From assembly GCA_949825025.1 (NCBI GenBank), contig OX463781.1:2085066-2149065 (forward strand): a DNA stretch of 64,000 nt, read 5' to 3'. The stretch's first letter is position 1, and each line of letters starts with the position of its first letter. Source of the DNA: Siphlonurus alternatus (Eukaryota; Arthropoda; Insecta; Ephemeroptera; Siphlonuridae). The position numbers and the translations under genes are program-made. Below, in pieces: positions 62,544 through 64,000 of this stretch. The notes under the pieces were generated by a model. The model saw nothing but the letters and a program-made list of their open reading frames with translations. It searched no databases and was not told the DNA's origin.

Positions 62544-62908
62544 GGTAGAGATAACACGGATCAGCTGGCCCAATGCTAAAAAAATCCCATTCATAAAAAT
62601 TATGAAAAAAATTTAAAATGTTCTCCTCTACATCCCCTATCAGTGGGTAAAATATCAGGTATACAAAAACGAGCTAGTTTTCGAGTTATTAATTTTTAAA
62701 GTTGACTAATTTAACATGGAAAAATGGAACTTCCATGTTAAATTGGTCAACTTTAAAAATTAATAACTTGAAAACTAGCTCGTTTTTGTATACCTGATAT
62801 TTTACCTACTGATAAGGGATGTAGAGGAGAACACTTTAAATTTTTTTCATAATTTTTATGAATGGGATTTTTTTAGCATTGGGCCAGCTGATTTGTATTA
62901 TCTCTACC
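62544..62908. mobile_element. TTAA-flanked foldback MITE, copy 3
   Basis: GGTAGAGATAACACGGATCA at the left and TTGTATTATCTCTACC at the right, with TTAA at 62540-62543 and 62909-62912. The arms include TACAAAAACGAGCTAGTTTT and its inverse. Confidence 0.9.
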
Positions 62909-62912
62909 TTAA

Positions 62913-63865
62913 ATAGCAGTTCGTTTCGCACCCCCCCCCCCTCCCCTCCTCTGGTAAAGCGTGGGGGAAAAAAAAGAGAGAGACCTTGATGCTATAAGGG
63001 TTAAGGAAACCAACATTTTTACCTTCAGTGCGATAATCGATGAAATAAAAAAAAACTTGTTAGCTTAATTTCAAAGCAACTTAAAATGTATCAGTGAGTC
63101 TTTGGTAGGCTGTAAAGTTCGTTGCACTATAATGTTAATTATAAATCGTCATCGCTCTACTTCCATTTCTTTAGTGCCCATGGAATAAGCTAGTACTTTT
63201 TGTCAAGAAAAATAAAGTGGCCCATTTGAAGCTTTGCGATCATCATTGTTAGGTTATAATTTTCAATAATACTGTTTGTCATCGTTTTTGTAATCGTTTT
63301 GTTGTTTTTTTATTGTTACGTTTATTGATATTGTTGTCAAGTGTAGAGGAAGCAGGGCTAAAGTAAGATGGGGATATGTCGTTTTTACGTCGTTTCTTCG
63401 TTTCGTATTTGCTAAAAATAAGGATCATGAATTCCAAATTCTGTATATTCATATTTTAATGAGCGTAGCCTGCAATAACTTTAAACATTCTGGTGAAATG
63501 CCACTTTTAATCCTGCACGCAAGTAAATTTTTTATAAAAAATGAAGTCTTGTGTATTTACATTTGCGGTTATTTAAATTCTAAAACATTGCTGTCCGCCA
63601 AGACCTTACAAAAATCAACATGCGCACACAAGCTACATTTGACCAGTGAGAGCATAACCGAGCTAGCAACGACTGGCCCTATCAGTCTACTACACGAGAT
63701 CCCTGGCCCATTTAACATAGAAAACATTATATAATGGAGGAAGCTGAAGAGAAAAATCGTTGTCGAAAATTATTTTCAAGTAAATTCGATTTATTGTTTA
63801 AAAAAAATTGATTTTGCGTCAGATTGCGAAGTATTTACTTATAAACCTGTTTTAAATTGAATGGC
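62913..63865. other. Intronic DNA, nothing recognised
   Basis: A 91-codon frame at 63459-63734 has no recognisable domain and AT-rich codon use; I do not support it as a gene. Confidence 0.4.
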
Positions 63866-63867
63866 CT

Positions 63868-63878
63868 GTTTTTTGTTT

Positions 63879-63917
<39 letters not shown>

Positions 63918-63942
63918 TTTTTTTTTGTTTTTTTTTTTTTTT
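63868..63942. repeat. Poly-T-rich tract
   Basis: About 75 bp of T with a few G interruptions near the window end. Confidence 0.9.
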
Positions 63943-64000
63943 CACAAAACTAATCAAATTGTTTGTTAAAAATTAAAAACAGATAAAAAAAATACGTTAA

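Noticed and set aside
63459..63734. 91-codon frame on the plus strand
   Set aside because: AT-rich, no domain and no splice support.

Overview
The window looks like intron-rich nuclear DNA from an animal, most likely an arthropod. The two genes recognised by protein similarity are animal signalling genes, and the kinase part of the first reads closest to my memory of insect/crustacean Alk. Coding exons are short, mostly GC-rich and flanked by GT-AG introns. The DNA between them is AT-rich and dense in microsatellites, foldback elements and MITEs. I cannot name the species.

Region 1 (840-17057, + strand): the 3' part of an anaplastic lymphoma kinase (Alk/LTK-family) receptor gene. Fifteen exons can be joined with consistent phases into 989 codons plus a stop. 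They encode the glycine-rich extracellular domain, a Cys-rich EGF-like module, one transmembrane helix, a juxtamembrane NPxY site, a complete tyrosine kinase domain and an acidic, proline/serine-rich tail. The upstream ectodomain (expected MAM and LDLa modules) lies before the window.

Region 2 (17058 to about 29500): a putative 3' UTR, then intergenic DNA filled with repeats. These include a foldback with a ribozyme-like core, MITEs, 5S-rRNA-derived SINEs and the second copy of a 2-kb inverted-repeat element whose first copy sits in an Alk intron.

Region 3 (29513-58200, + strand): the 5' part of a Spred gene (Sprouty-related, EVH1 domain). I propose a tiny first coding exon at 29513-29562, a roughly 20-kb intron, two exons giving nearly all of the EVH1 domain, and a fourth exon. 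The KBD and Cys-rich SPR domain exons are presumably beyond the window. The Spred introns hold a piggyBac-like foldback with nested insertions, a giant foldback with nested insertions, a hAT-like element and clusters of TTAA-flanked MITEs.

Region 4 (58201-64000): the rest of a Spred intron, with one orphan candidate exon (60172-60342) encoding a basic N-terminus and a membrane anchor, plus more foldbacks.

Together the genes place an activator of Ras/ERK signalling (Alk) and an inhibitor of it (Spred) head-to-tail about 12.5 kb apart. The most unusual content is the mobile DNA. Several nested insertions can be read directly because one arm of a foldback still shows the empty site. The cAMP-response palindrome TGACGTCA also occurs at least 18 times, often inside these elements.
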